NCBI RefSeq assembly: GCF_021556435.1
Contig: NZ_JAKGCU010000006.1
Location: forward strand, 124,001 to 188,000
From: Gordonia tangerina
GTDB lineage: Bacteria > Actinomycetota > Actinomycetes > Mycobacteriales > Mycobacteriaceae
Direction of reading: 5' to 3'
DNA: 64,000 nt
This document shows, in pieces, positions 45,317 to 54,153 of the stretch. Numbering within the stretch: position 1 is the first letter of the stretch; the number at the start of each line of letters is the position of its first letter. Both the position numbers and the translations under genes were made by a program. A model generated the notes under the pieces. The model saw only the letters and a program-made list of their open reading frames with translations, did not search any database and had not been told where the DNA came from.

Positions 45317-46255
45317 TCAGGGAAGCAAAGCGATCTTGCCGCCGGGATGGCCACCCGCGACCACTTCGAGCGCGGTCGGGGCGTCGGCGAGTGGATAGGT
45401 TCGTGCCATCGGCACCACCAGTTCGCCGTGAGCCGCGAGGCGGATCAGCTGGGGCCGCACCGTGTTCCGAAACGCGAGGCTCTCCGGCTGCGTCCCACCC
45501 AGGGCGATGAATCCGTCGGCCCGGGCGCGTTGTGGTGCCGCGATGGTGATCACTCGCGATCTGTCGTCGACGAGCTCCAGTGAGGAATCGACGGCCTCGT
45601 CGGTACCCGCCGCGTCGAGGGCGGCGACCACGGGCTGTGGGGTGATGGCGCGTATGCGATCGGCCAACCCGGGGCCGTAGCGGACCGGTATCCCGCCGAA
45701 CGCCCGTACGCGCTCGGCGCTCGCTGGGGAGACAGTGCCGATCACCGTGACTCCGCGGAGTCGGGCGAATTGGAGGACGGTGACGCCGACGGCGCCCGAC
45801 GCCGCGTGCAGCAAGACGGTGTCGTCGCGCTCGATGCGCGCCGCGCGAAGCATGTCTGCGGCGGTGCACCCGGCGAGCAACAGGTTGGCGGCCTCCGGGA
45901 AGTCGAGGGTCTCCGGTTTCGCGAACACCGTCGACGCGGGCACGGTCAGTGCCGTCGCGTAGCCACCGCGCACCCGGAAGGCGAGCACTTCGTCGCCGAC
46001 GGCGCCACCGCCGGAGGCGATCTCGGTGTCCGGGCCGATCGCGGCGATGGTGCCGGCGACCTCGTAACCGATCGGCAGCGGTAGATCCGCCGGATCTACG
46101 ACCCGCTGCGCGTGCTTCAGGTCGGCCGGGTTCACCCCGGCCGCCCGCACCTCGATGGTGACCTCACCGACGCTCGGTGGCGCAAGTTCGTCGGCGATGA
46201 ACTCGAAGTCGTCGAGCCCACCGAAGCCATTCGCCACCCATCGATGTGTGCGCAT
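45317..46255 (-). CDS. Zinc-free NADPH:quinone oxidoreductase (MDR family)
   Basis: A protein of 312 aa. AAGVNPADLKHAQ and GYEVAGTI form the N-terminal GroES-like domain, LLHAASGAVGVTVLQFARL is the nucleotide-binding loop, and no zinc ligands are visible. This is the quinone-oxidoreductase branch of the medium-chain family, which reduces quinones or enones with NADPH. ATG 46255 has TAGCCT 6 bases upstream (leaderless). It ends 15 bases from the aconitase gene, convergent with it. Confidence 0.85.
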   Translation of the reverse strand: MRTHRWVANGFGGLDDFEFIADELAPPSVGEVTIEVRAAGVNPADLKHAQRVVDPADLPLPIGYEVAGTIAAIGPDTEIASGGGAVGDEVLAFRVRGGYATALTVPASTVFAKPETLDFPEAANLLLAGCTAADMLRAARIERDDTVLLHAASGAVGVTVLQFARLRGVTVIGTVSPASAERVRAFGGIPVRYGPGLADRIRAITPQPVVAALDAAGTDEAVDSSLELVDDRSRVITIAAPQRARADGFIALGGTQPESLAFRNTVRPQLIRLAAHGELVVPMARTYPLADAPTALEVVAGGHPGGKIALLP

Positions 46256-46309
46256 GTCGTCAGGCTAGTGGCTGTTCCGGCCGCACCCGCGGGTTCCGGC
46301 TTGGAGGCG

Positions 46310-46375
46310 AAACTGCGGCCAGAACCTGCAGCTGCGGCCAGAACCGTCCGGCGCGACCAGAACCGCCCGGCGCGC
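46310..46375. repeat. 19-bp tandem repeat, three copies
   Basis: GGCCAGAACC occurs at 46317 and 46336, and GACCAGAACC at 46355, 19 bases apart, with related CTGC/CGGCGCG spacers. It lies between the MDR start and the LuxR-type stop. It is noncoding. Confidence 0.6.
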
Positions 46376-46378
46376 GTT

Positions 46379-46987
46379 TCAGACGGCGAGTTGGGCAGGT
46401 TGGACCCAGCCGTCAGCCATGAACTGCAGCAGGAGCTGCGCCTTGTTGCCGACCGGACGGCCGGCCTCGGTGTAGCGCTGCGACACGCGGCGATAGTGCG
46501 CGCGTACCGTGCTCTCGGCGACATAGTGGGTATGCGACGTCTCGCGCAACGTCGCACCCAGGGCGTAGGTGGTGAGGATCTCCAGCTCGCGGTCGGTGAC
46601 GTTGACGCGACTGCGCAGGCTCGGTGTGCGGCGCGCGGTCTGCTCGAGGAGGTTTTCGAGCTGACGGGCCGCCAACGGCGTGTTGGCGATGGTGATCCCG
46701 GGCGCATCTCGGATGTCGGTGCCGATCGCGGCGATCAGGCAGTTGCGCATTCCGCGTCGCGCGCGGAATCGGGCCAGCTTGTCGGCGGACCGGACAATGG
46801 CGATCGTCGGCGGCAGCAGATCGGCGGCGACGTCCACGTCGATGATGACCGCGTGGTAGCCGAGACCTTTTACGAGCGCGGCGAGCGCCGCATCGGTGAG
46901 GTCACGCTCGGCGACGATCGCGACGGTGGCCGGACTGGGTAACGGGTAGAGCGGCACGCGTAGGTCGCGGTCCATCTGTGCGGTCAT
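46379..46987 (-). CDS. LuxR-type regulator with degenerate receiver
   Basis: The protein has 202 aa. The N-terminal 120 residues resemble a receiver fold (VAIVAERDLTDAALAALV, then HAVIIDVDVAADLLPP) but the acidic pocket is not complete. The C-terminal HTH is LuxR-like: VTDRELEILTTYALGATLRE, YVAESTVRAHYRRVSQRY. A normal receiver would show a D-D pair, D and K; here only IIDVDV is similar. It is divergent from another atypical regulator at 47160. Targets are unknown. Confidence 0.75.
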   Translation of the reverse strand: MTAQMDRDLRVPLYPLPSPATVAIVAERDLTDAALAALVKGLGYHAVIIDVDVAADLLPPTIAIVRSADKLARFRARRGMRNCLIAAIGTDIRDAPGITIANTPLAARQLENLLEQTARRTPSLRSRVNVTDRELEILTTYALGATLRETSHTHYVAESTVRAHYRRVSQRYTEAGRPVGNKAQLLLQFMADGWVQPAQLAV

Positions 46988-47123
46988 GTGTTCCCCTGCG
47001 GTGGAGGTGGATCAGATGAATCCACTGTCACCGACCACACCGACAGAATCAGCTGTTGTTGTGACCAGTTCCGCGGAGTTCGGGTGCTCTTGTCACCCAA
47101 ACGGTTGCTCTTGATGCCAGATC

Positions 47124-47179
47124 GCGCATGACTTGCTGATCGAAGGCTAAATTGCGCATGTGGGTAGTCAAATGCGCAT
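47124..47179 (+). promoter_or_regulatory. Leaderless promoter with GCGCAT direct repeats
   Basis: GCGCAT occurs at 47124, 47154 and 47174 in the same orientation, 30 and 20 bases apart, that is near whole helical turns. TAAATT (47148-47153) is a -10 whose start point falls on GTG 47160. The last repeat lies in the first codons of the gene. A regulator could bind all three. Confidence 0.5.
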
Positions 47180-47900
47180 TCTCATCGCGTCGCCGCTGGG
47201 GCATGTCGTCGCCAAGCCGCTGGAATCGTCGTTCGATGACGTGGTGGTGACGGTGGCGGCCGACCAGGACGAGTTCGTGCACGGCGTCGCCAGGCGAGTC
47301 CGGTTCGACGTGGTGGCCGCCGACCTCATCTGGAATCGGCCGACGATGGAATGGATGTTCGACGGGCTCGACGCCATCGACGCACTACGTCACGCCGATC
47401 GCCTGGCGCCGGTGCTGCTGGCCACCCAGGGGCACAGTATGGAACGCGATCACCTCGAAGAGGCGCGGCTGCGTCCGGAGGTGTCAGGGGTGATCGCCAA
47501 GTCCGACGGGCTGATGCCGTTGATGAACGCGATCCGCACCGTCGCCCTCGGGCAGCGGTTGCCCACGGCACAGCCGATGGGCCGTCGCATGCCGCCGCTG
47601 TACGAGTTGTTCGTCGGGCGCCGTGGGCACACCGCCGGCAGACTCGCGGGCGCCATCGCTTCCGGCAGCGCCACCGACACGGCGAGCCTCGCGGCCGCGG
47701 CCAAGGTGTCGCCCAACACGGCCAACAAGCTGACCAGTCACTATCTCGGCCCGATCATCACCCAGCGTGGCGAACACGACGAGCGCCTGCCGCTGTCGCA
47801 GGCGGCGGTGTATCGCTGGTGCGGACTACACGCCCGCTACATCGTGAGCTGGTGCCGCCGGCACGGGCATTCGGACGTTCTCGGCGAGCTCCGGCGCTGA
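47160..47900 (+). CDS. Atypical response regulator with helix-turn-helix
   Basis: The protein has 246 aa. Its N-terminus (MRILIASPLGHVVAKPLESS, FDVVAADLIWNRPTM) is a receiver-like fold; the phospho-acceptor may be the Asp in VAADLIW. The C-terminal part (ASLAAAAKVSPNTANKLTSHY) looks like an HTH but does not match LuxR or OmpR closely. The last 40 residues contain RWCGLHARYIVSWCRRHGHS. I do not recognise the family. GTG 47160 is supported by the -10 element 6 bases upstream. No histidine kinase is nearby. Confidence 0.65.
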   Translation: MGSQMRILIASPLGHVVAKPLESSFDDVVVTVAADQDEFVHGVARRVRFDVVAADLIWNRPTMEWMFDGLDAIDALRHADRLAPVLLATQGHSMERDHLEEARLRPEVSGVIAKSDGLMPLMNAIRTVALGQRLPTAQPMGRRMPPLYELFVGRRGHTAGRLAGAIASGSATDTASLAAAAKVSPNTANKLTSHYLGPIITQRGEHDERLPLSQAAVYRWCGLHARYIVSWCRRHGHSDVLGELRR

Positions 47901-48881
47901 TCAGCTGCCGGCGTCGTCGCGGGCCACGGGTCCGTCGCCGATCGTCACCCGCTGCAGCGTCCACCAGAAGATCAGTGCGGTTGCGATCGATCCGGCCGCG
48001 GAACCGACGAGCGCGCCGAGGAAATACCGGTACTCAGCCGCGGCATCGATCGATCCGGCGAGCCAGGTGACCACCCAGAGCCCGGCGCCGGCGGCCGTGG
48101 CCACCACGAACAGCACCGACCAGAAGACAACGACCGCGCGCTGGCCGATCGGACGCCCAGGTGAGTTGGCGGGGGTGATCCGCAGATATCCCAGCCGCAC
48201 ACCGATCACACATACGAGGCAGGCGATCGCGAGGGCCACTGCGTCGGCGGCGAGGGTGTCGGAGAAGCGATGCCATTTCGCGGTGATCGTGTAGGCGCCG
48301 ACGCCGATCGCCCACGGCATCACCACCAACGCCACGAGTGCCCGTAGCCGGAACGGCGTCACCAGCAGCACGCCGAAGAGGATGGTCATCGCCGCGGTGG
48401 TGTGCCCACTGGGCAGGCTGTTCTGCAGGTATTGCGGGTAGGCGTCGATGAGTTCGGGCCGTGACAGGACATAGCTCTTGAGGATCTGCGTCACGACCTG
48501 CCCGGCGACGATGATGACCAGTGCGGCCAGACCGACCCAGGACCGGCGGCGGATCACGGCGAACACCAGCAGCGCGAGCATGGCGATCACCATCGAGGTG
48601 ATGGTGATGGTGCCCAGTACCGAGTCGGCCTGCACCGTCATGGCCCGCCCGGCCTGATCCGCGCCGCGCAGGGCGGCGTTCTCGATGGTCTGGCCGGTCA
48701 CCGTCCGTACGGCGAGTACATACGTCGCGATGCCGGCCGCGATGGCGAGGACACCGACCGCGACCCAGCGAAGAACCGTGTGCGGAGGCCGTGTCGGGGC
48801 CACGTCGGTGGCGATGGCGATTTCGTCCGTTGAGTCCTCCGCCGAGTTATCCGCCGAGTCCTCAGTCGAGCCGTCCAGCAA
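47901..48881 (-). CDS. PAP2 superfamily membrane phosphatase
   Basis: The protein has 326 aa and about eight hydrophobic segments. The phosphatase motifs are K-S-Y-V-L-S-R-P, PSGHT and ITAKWHRFSDT with the catalytic histidine. Typical substrates are polyprenyl pyrophosphate or phosphatidate at the outer face. The TTG 48881 start is supported by GGGAGG 7 bases upstream. It converges with the regulator at 47160 with no gap. The 139 bases up to ino1 hold the hairpin at 48935. Confidence 0.82.
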   Translation of the reverse strand: MLDGSTEDSADNSAEDSTDEIAIATDVAPTRPPHTVLRWVAVGVLAIAAGIATYVLAVRTVTGQTIENAALRGADQAGRAMTVQADSVLGTITITSMVIAMLALLVFAVIRRRSWVGLAALVIIVAGQVVTQILKSYVLSRPELIDAYPQYLQNSLPSGHTTAAMTILFGVLLVTPFRLRALVALVVMPWAIGVGAYTITAKWHRFSDTLAADAVALAIACLVCVIGVRLGYLRITPANSPGRPIGQRAVVVFWSVLFVVATAAGAGLWVVTWLAGSIDAAAEYRYFLGALVGSAAGSIATALIFWWTLQRVTIGDGPVARDDAGS

Positions 48882-48934
48882 GTCCGTGCCTCCCAGGGTG
48901 CGGTCTTCAGTTTCGCACGGGACGATGACGCAGA

Positions 48935-48992
48935 ACGTCCCCGGCAGCAGTGTTCGACGGGATGTAGCCGTCGAACCCGCTGCCGGGGACGT
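48935..48992 (-). terminator. Nested hairpin after ino1
   Basis: The 14-base arms 48935-48948 and 48979-48992 are perfect complements (ACGTCCCCGGCAGC and its inverse). Inside them GTTCGACGG (48952-48960) pairs with CCGTCGAAC (48968-48976) around a 7-base loop. No T-run follows on either side, so it would be a hairpin-only terminator, 29 bases after the ino1 stop. Confidence 0.65.
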
Positions 48993-49020
48993 CTCGGTCG
49001 GTGAACCGGGCGAGTGCCGG

Positions 49021-50109
49021 TCAGCCCTGGATGAACTCCTCGAGCTGTGCGCGCGCGACGTCGTCGGCGAGCTGCTGCGGCGGGGACTTCATCAGGTAGG
49101 ACGAGGCGGGCAGGATCGGGCCGCCGATACCGCGGTCCTTGGCGATCTTGGCGGCGCGAACGGCGTCGATGATGATGCCGGCCGAGTTGGGGGAGTCCCA
49201 CACCTCGAGCTTGTACTCCAGGTTCAGCGGCACGTCACCGAAGGCGCGGCCTTCGAGGCGGACGTAGGCCCACTTGCGGTCGTCGAGCCACTCGACGTGG
49301 TCGGACGGGCCGATGTGGACGTTTTTGTCCTCGACCTTGCCGGCCAGCGCGCCGGTCAGGTTGGAGGTCACGGCCTGCGTCTTCGACACCTTCTTGGACT
49401 CCAGACGCTCGCGCTCGAGCATGTTCTTGAAGTCCATGTTGCCGCCGACATTGAGCTGATAGGTGCGGTCGAGCGTGACACCGCGATCCTCGAACAGCTT
49501 GGCCATCACGCGGTGGGTGATGGTGGCGCCGACCTGGCTCTTGATGTCGTCGCCGACGATCGGGACACCGGCGTCGGTGAACTTCTGCGCCCACTCGGGG
49601 TCCGACGCGATGAACACCGGCAGGGCGTTGACGAATGCGACGTTCGCGTCGATGGCGCACTGGGCGTAGAACTTGTCGGCCTGATCCGAGCCCACCGGCA
49701 GATAAGACACCAGGACGTCGACCTCGGCGTCCTTCAGGGCCTGCACCACGTCGACACCGTCGCCGTCGGCCTCGGTGATGGTCTCGCGGTAGTACTTGCC
49801 CAGACCGTCGAGGGTCTGGCCGCGCTGCACGGTGACGCCGGTCGGCGGCACGTCGGCGATCTTGATGGTGTTGTTCTCGCTCGCGAAGATCGCATCGGAC
49901 AGGTCGAAGCCGACCTTCTTGGCGTCGACATCGAACGCGGCGACGAACTCGACGTCGCGCACGTGGTAGCCACCGAACTTCACGTGCATCAGGCCGGGGA
50001 CGGTGGAGTTCTCGTCGGCGTCCTTGTAGTACTGCACGCCTTGAACCAAGGATGAAGCGCAGTTTCCTACGCCCACAATGGCCACGCGCACCTTATTGGG
50101 CTCACCCAT
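49021..50109 (-). CDS. ino1: Inositol-3-phosphate synthase
   Basis: The protein has 362 aa, the actinobacterial length. [16 protein letters not shown] (9-24) is the NAD-binding loop; [35 protein letters not shown] and [16 protein letters not shown] are conserved active-site blocks. It converts glucose-6-phosphate to inositol-1-phosphate (3-phosphate), the start of phosphatidylinositol, PIM and mycothiol synthesis. It overlaps padR by eight bases and has the same order as M. tuberculosis Rv0046c-Rv0047c. Confidence 0.96.
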   Translation of the reverse strand: MGEPNKVRVAIVGVGNCASSLVQGVQYYKDADENSTVPGLMHVKFGGYHVRDVEFVAAFDVDAKKVGFDLSDAIFASENNTIKIADVPPTGVTVQRGQTLDGLGKYYRETITEADGDGVDVVQALKDAEVDVLVSYLPVGSDQADKFYAQCAIDANVAFVNALPVFIASDPEWAQKFTDAGVPIVGDDIKSQVGATITHRVMAKLFEDRGVTLDRTYQLNVGGNMDFKNMLERERLESKKVSKTQAVTSNLTGALAGKVEDKNVHIGPSDHVEWLDDRKWAYVRLEGRAFGDVPLNLEYKLEVWDSPNSAGIIIDAVRAAKIAKDRGIGGPILPASSYLMKSPPQQLADDVARAQLEEFIQG

Positions 50110-50809
50110 GGTCGGGTTCTCCTTCTGATCGCGGCGTCGCAGCTCGCTGCGTCACCGGTGTTTTTTCTTCGTGGGTTTCTCTTCGCCCCCTGCCGCGGGA
50201 CGGCTCTGAGCCCGCGACCTGGAAGTCGGTATCGGCGGTGTCGACCAGCGGATCCCGGCCGGGATCGGTCAGATCGTCGCCGTCGTGATCGCCGGAGGCC
50301 TCGGCGGCGATCAGTTCGTTGAGCCAGCGCACCTCGCGTTCGCTGGATTCGAGGCTGAGTTGATGCAGCTGACGGGTATAGCGGTCGACGGCGCGATTGG
50401 ATCGCCCGACGATCTCGCGCAAACCTTCACGGCGTTCCTCCACCTGACGGCGACGGCCCTCCAGGATGCGCATTCTCGCGACCGCCGGTGTCCGGCTGAA
50501 GAACGCGAGGTGCACCCCGAACCCGTCGTCGGTGTAGTTCTGTGGACCGGTGTCGGCGACGAGTTCGCTGAAGCGTTCGCGGCCCTTGTCGGTGAGCTGG
50601 TACACCCGCCGACCGCGTCGCACCTTGACGGCCGTCGGCGCGGTGGCCTCGTCGATCAGCCCATCGGCCTGCATCCGACGCAGCGTCGGATACAGCGAAC
50701 CGTAGGAGAACGCCCGAAAGGCGCCGAGCAGCCCGGTCAGTCGTTTGCGCAGCTCATAGCCATGCATCGGGGCTTCGAGCAGCAATCCGAGAACTGCGAG
50801 CTCCAACAT
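50102..50809 (-). CDS. PadR family transcriptional regulator
   Basis: A protein of 235 aa. [20 protein letters not shown] starts the winged helix (1-80, with [16 protein letters not shown] as recognition region). Residues 95-180 form the helical dimerisation part, and the last 50 are charged and probably disordered. GAGGAGGGAG lies about 10 bases before ATG 50809. It lies upstream of ino1 and overlaps it, so it probably controls ino1 and itself; the operator at 50936-50956 fits this. Confidence 0.88.
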   Translation of the reverse strand: MLELAVLGLLLEAPMHGYELRKRLTGLLGAFRAFSYGSLYPTLRRMQADGLIDEATAPTAVKVRRGRRVYQLTDKGRERFSELVADTGPQNYTDDGFGVHLAFFSRTPAVARMRILEGRRRQVEERREGLREIVGRSNRAVDRYTRQLHQLSLESSEREVRWLNELIAAEASGDHDGDDLTDPGRDPLVDTADTDFQVAGSEPSRGRGRRETHEEKTPVTQRAATPRSEGEPDHG

Positions 50810-50935
50810 CGGTGCCCACTCCCTCCTCGTTTGATCGTCTGCCCTGGCCGACCGTCTGATCACGGTGCACCGACCGGCGAGGCGATGTGTTCGACAACTC
50901 TGACGCCACAACACCTCGCCGCGATGTGATTGACA

Positions 50936-50956
50936 ATGTATCGCACCGATATATTC
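50936..50956 (-). promoter_or_regulatory. Candidate PadR operator
   Basis: AATGTATCG (50936-50944) and CGATATATT (50948-50956) form a 9-base inverted repeat with a 3-base spacer and a single mismatch. It is AT-rich in GC-rich DNA and lies 127 bases before padR. TACATT inside it could be the -10 on the minus strand, so binding would block transcription. Confidence 0.55.
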
Positions 50957-50972
50957 GTCGTCTACAGCGGGT

Positions 50973-51088
50973 CCTTCGTGACGCCCGCTCGTTCCTCGCG
51001 GGCTCCTGAAGGATCGGGGCAGGCGTGCGGCGGGTTGTTGCTCTGTTTCCTGAGGAATCCCGGAGCTTGCGGAGGGATGTCACGAAGG
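50973..51088. repeat. Intergenic element with terminal inverted repeats
   Basis: CCTTCGTGAC (50974-50983) is repeated inverted as GTCACGAAGG (51078-51087). An inner GCCCGC / GCGGGC hairpin follows the left arm, and GAAGGATC and CTTGCGGAGGG lie between. It accounts for a third of the 369-base padR-DUF5318 gap. Confidence 0.45.
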
Positions 51089-51178
51089 GCGCCCAACCAC
51101 CGCCGACACCACGACACGGTCGGATCGGGATGACGGTCACACCGACAGCCGTCGGAGCGACCACGTACCCTTGAACCC

Positions 51179-51568
51179 GTGCAACGCCAGATCGTCGACT
51201 ACGCCCTGCAGCGCAGGTCGCGGCTGTCCGACGTCCATTCCGGACGGACCGCCGTGGCCGATGTCTGCGATGCGAGTCCGTATCTGCTCCGGGCCGCCAA
51301 ATTCCACGGCCGCCCGTCGTCGACGCTGTGCCCGATCTGCCGAAAAGAGCAAGTCACCCTGGTGTCCTGGGTGTTCGGTGAGAAGTTGGGGCAGGTATCG
51401 GGGTCGGCGCGCACCAACGACGAGATCGCCCGACTCGACACCACCGCCGAGGAGTTCTCGGTGCATGTGGTCGAGGTGTGCCGCACCTGTAGCTGGAACC
51501 ATTTGGTGCAGTCCTACGTTGCAGGCTTGCCGCCGCGTTCGTCGCGTTCGCGTCGGGTCGCCAAGTAG
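51179..51568 (+). CDS. DUF5318 protein
   Basis: The protein has 129 aa and is similar in place and pattern to M. tuberculosis Rv0049. LCPICRK and VCRTCSWN provide two C-x2-C pairs of a zinc ribbon. Function unknown; it always lies before ponA1 in this group. GTG 51179 has TACCCT 7 bases upstream (leaderless). The 235 bases after it, up to ponA1, contain no obvious gene. Confidence 0.82.
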   Translation: MQRQIVDYALQRRSRLSDVHSGRTAVADVCDASPYLLRAAKFHGRPSSTLCPICRKEQVTLVSWVFGEKLGQVSGSARTNDEIARLDTTAEEFSVHVVEVCRTCSWNHLVQSYVAGLPPRSSRSRRVAK

Positions 51569-51803
51569 CTCGGGCGCAGCGCGCTGCAGGTGTGCGCAGC
51601 TGTCGGCGCCGGTCTCGCAGCCCAGCCGCGGGAGATGGAACTTTGCCCGAACGCCGATCGTAGGTCACAGTGGGATAACGAGCGGGGGCATCGGGCCGGT
51701 GGACATCGGGGCTGGGATGACGGACTGGGTGACCAGTTGAATGACGGAGACAGATAGTGAGTAGCGCTGACACGGTCGTGCGCGCGGATCGGATGGTTGG
51801 ACA

Positions 51804-54140
51804 ATGAGTACTCGCGGTACATCGCCCGCCGGCGGTGGACGTACGTCTCGTCCCTCAGCCGACGACACACGCCGCAAACGGCAGAAATGGCTGGCCATCG
51901 GCCTCGGGGCGTTCGGCGCACTCGTGCCGGCGGTCGCCCTGATCGGCATCGTGGCGTTCATGCTCACCTACGTCGGCGCGTCGGTGCCGGCACCTGGCGA
52001 CATCAAGCAGAACCAGGTCGCCACCATCCTCACCTCCAACGGCAAGACCATTGCGCGCGTCGTCCCGGAGGAGGGCAACCGTACCGACGTCAAGATCGAG
52101 GACATCCCCAAATCGGTGCAGGACGCCGTGATCGCCGCCGAGGACCGCGAATTCGCGAGCAACTCCGGCTTCTCCATCCGGGGTCTGTCGCGAGCCGCGA
52201 TCGGCCAGGTCACCGGGAACGGCGGACAGGCCGGCGGTGGGTCGACGATCACCCAGCAGTACGTCAAGAACGCGCTCGTCGGCGACGAACACAGCTATGA
52301 GCGCAAGTTCAAGGAACTCGCGATCGCCACCAAGATGTCGAACGAGTGGTCCAAGGACGACATCATGGCCGCCTACCTCAACACCATCTATTTCGGCCGG
52401 GGCGCCTACGGTGTGGCCGCCGCTTCGCAGGCCTACTTCCACAAGGACCTGAGCAAGATCACGACCGAAGAGGCCGCGGTGCTCGCGGCCGCGATCCGGT
52501 CGCCCTCCTACTACGATCCGGAGATCAACCCAGAGGCCGCGCAAGCGCGGTGGAACTACGTGCTAGACGGCATGGTCAGCACCGGCGCACTCACGCCCAC
52601 CGATCGCGCGGGAATGCAGTACCCGAAGGTGCCGGCGGCACGCGCCCAGAGCGACGACACGCCGGGCGCCAACGGGCTGATCAAGCGCCGGGTGCTCGCC
52701 GAACTCGGTGAACTCAACATCTCTGAGCAGCAGGTCCGCACCGAAGGCCTCAAGATCACCACCACTATCGACCCGCAGGTGCAGCGTTCGGTGGTGTCGG
52801 CGGCCAACGGCAAACTCGAGGGCGAGCCGAACAAGTTGCGTACCTCGGTGGTGTCGATCGATCCGCGCACCGGCGGCGTCAAGGGCTACTTCGGCGGGAA
52901 CGACGCCACCGGCTGGGATTACGCACAGGCGGGACTGCAGACCGGGTCGTCGTTCAAGGTGTTCGCCCTGGTGGCGGCCCTCGAACAGGACATCCCGCTG
53001 TCCAAGACGTACAGTTCGGCGCCCTACTCTGCGCCGGGTGGGTTGACCGTGGAGAACTCCGACGGGGAGAGCTGCGGATCCTGCAACCTCGCGACCGCGA
53101 TGAAGATGTCGCTGAACACGGTCTACTACCGACTGATGATGGATCTCGACGGTCAGGCCCGGGCGGTCGCCGACGCCGCGCACAAGGCAGGCGTCGCCGA
53201 GAGCTTCGGCACCATCGAACACACGCTGCAGGAAGCCAACGGTGGCGTCGAGGGTGGCGTGGTGTTGGGTCAGTACCCGTCGCGTGTGCTCGACATGGCC
53301 TCGGCGTACGCCACGCTCGCCGCGTCGGGTGTGTACCGCGAGCCGTACTTCGTGCAGAAGGTGGAGACCTCCGATGGGGAGGTGCTCTTCGATCGCCAGC
53401 CCAACAAGGGTGAGCGCGTCTTCGATGCGAAGGTGGCCGACAATGTGAGCGCGGCACTCGAGCCGATCGCCTCCTACTCCAACGGGCACGCGTTGTCGGA
53501 CCCGAGCCTGGGGTCGCGGCCGTCAGCAGCCAAGACCGGTACCGCGCAGCTCGGCGACACCGGACAGAACAAGGACGCCTGGATGGTCGGCTACACGCCG
53601 CAGCTGTCCACCGCGGTGTGGGTCGGTACCGACGAGGGCACCGCGATCACCAACTACGCCGGCTCGTCGATCTACGGCAGCATGCTGCCCTCGGACATCT
53701 GGCAGGCCGCGATGAACGGCGCCCTGGAGGGCAAACCCATCCAGGATTTCCCGGAGCCCGAGGCGGTCGGCGGTCAGGCAGGTGTGCCCTACGAGCCGCC
53801 GCCGGTGACCTACGACCAGGATGCGCCGCAAACCCAATCGCCCGGCGACCAGGGGCCGTCCCGCCGGTTCCCCGGCAACGGCGACGGCAACCTGACGCTG
53901 GCGCCCGGTGTCACGATCCCGTTGCCGGGCAACGCGGAACGCGGCGGGGGCAACTCGGGCAACTCGGGTGGCGGCAATTCGGGTGGCAACTCCGGCGGTG
54001 ACTCGGGTGGCAACTCAGGCGGCAACTCGGGCGGCGGTGACGACTACACCGGTGGTGGAAACGGTGGTGGGGGTACCAACGGAGGAGGCTACGAGGACGG
54101 TTTCGGCGGTGACATTCCAGAACCCCCGCCGCTGAACTGA
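51804..54140 (+). CDS. ponA1: Bifunctional penicillin-binding protein, class A
   Basis: The protein has 778 aa with a short cytoplasmic tail and one helix (about 28-55). The GT51 glycosyltransferase domain has AAEDREF and GGSTITQQYVKNAL (about residues 110-160). The transpeptidase motifs are SSFK (catalytic S382), SLN (S436) and KTGTA (K577). It polymerises and cross-links peptidoglycan outside the membrane. The C-terminus from about 700 is proline-rich, then a Gly/Asn/Ser-rich tail (GGGNSGNSGG repeats, 713-760) ending in Pro. Mycobacterial PonA1 has a Pro-rich tail instead. The order with DUF5318 and GT87 matches Rv0049-Rv0051. Confidence 0.95.
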   Translation: MSTRGTSPAGGGRTSRPSADDTRRKRQKWLAIGLGAFGALVPAVALIGIVAFMLTYVGASVPAPGDIKQNQVATILTSNGKTIARVVPEEGNRTDVKIEDIPKSVQDAVIAAEDREFASNSGFSIRGLSRAAIGQVTGNGGQAGGGSTITQQYVKNALVGDEHSYERKFKELAIATKMSNEWSKDDIMAAYLNTIYFGRGAYGVAAASQAYFHKDLSKITTEEAAVLAAAIRSPSYYDPEINPEAAQARWNYVLDGMVSTGALTPTDRAGMQYPKVPAARAQSDDTPGANGLIKRRVLAELGELNISEQQVRTEGLKITTTIDPQVQRSVVSAANGKLEGEPNKLRTSVVSIDPRTGGVKGYFGGNDATGWDYAQAGLQTGSSFKVFALVAALEQDIPLSKTYSSAPYSAPGGLTVENSDGESCGSCNLATAMKMSLNTVYYRLMMDLDGQARAVADAAHKAGVAESFGTIEHTLQEANGGVEGGVVLGQYPSRVLDMASAYATLAASGVYREPYFVQKVETSDGEVLFDRQPNKGERVFDAKVADNVSAALEPIASYSNGHALSDPSLGSRPSAAKTGTAQLGDTGQNKDAWMVGYTPQLSTAVWVGTDEGTAITNYAGSSIYGSMLPSDIWQAAMNGALEGKPIQDFPEPEAVGGQAGVPYEPPPVTYDQDAPQTQSPGDQGPSRRFPGNGDGNLTLAPGVTIPLPGNAERGGGNSGNSGGGNSGGNSGGDSGGNSGGNSGGGDDYTGGGNGGGGTNGGGYEDGFGGDIPEPPPLN

Positions 54141-54153
54141 GTCGACACCGACC

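Noticed and set aside
43239..45869. An 876-codon open frame on the minus strand across the aconitase gene
   Set aside because: It is a GC-rich antisense shadow: the plus strand encodes a clear aconitase, and the antisense product is Arg/Gly/His-rich without any domain.
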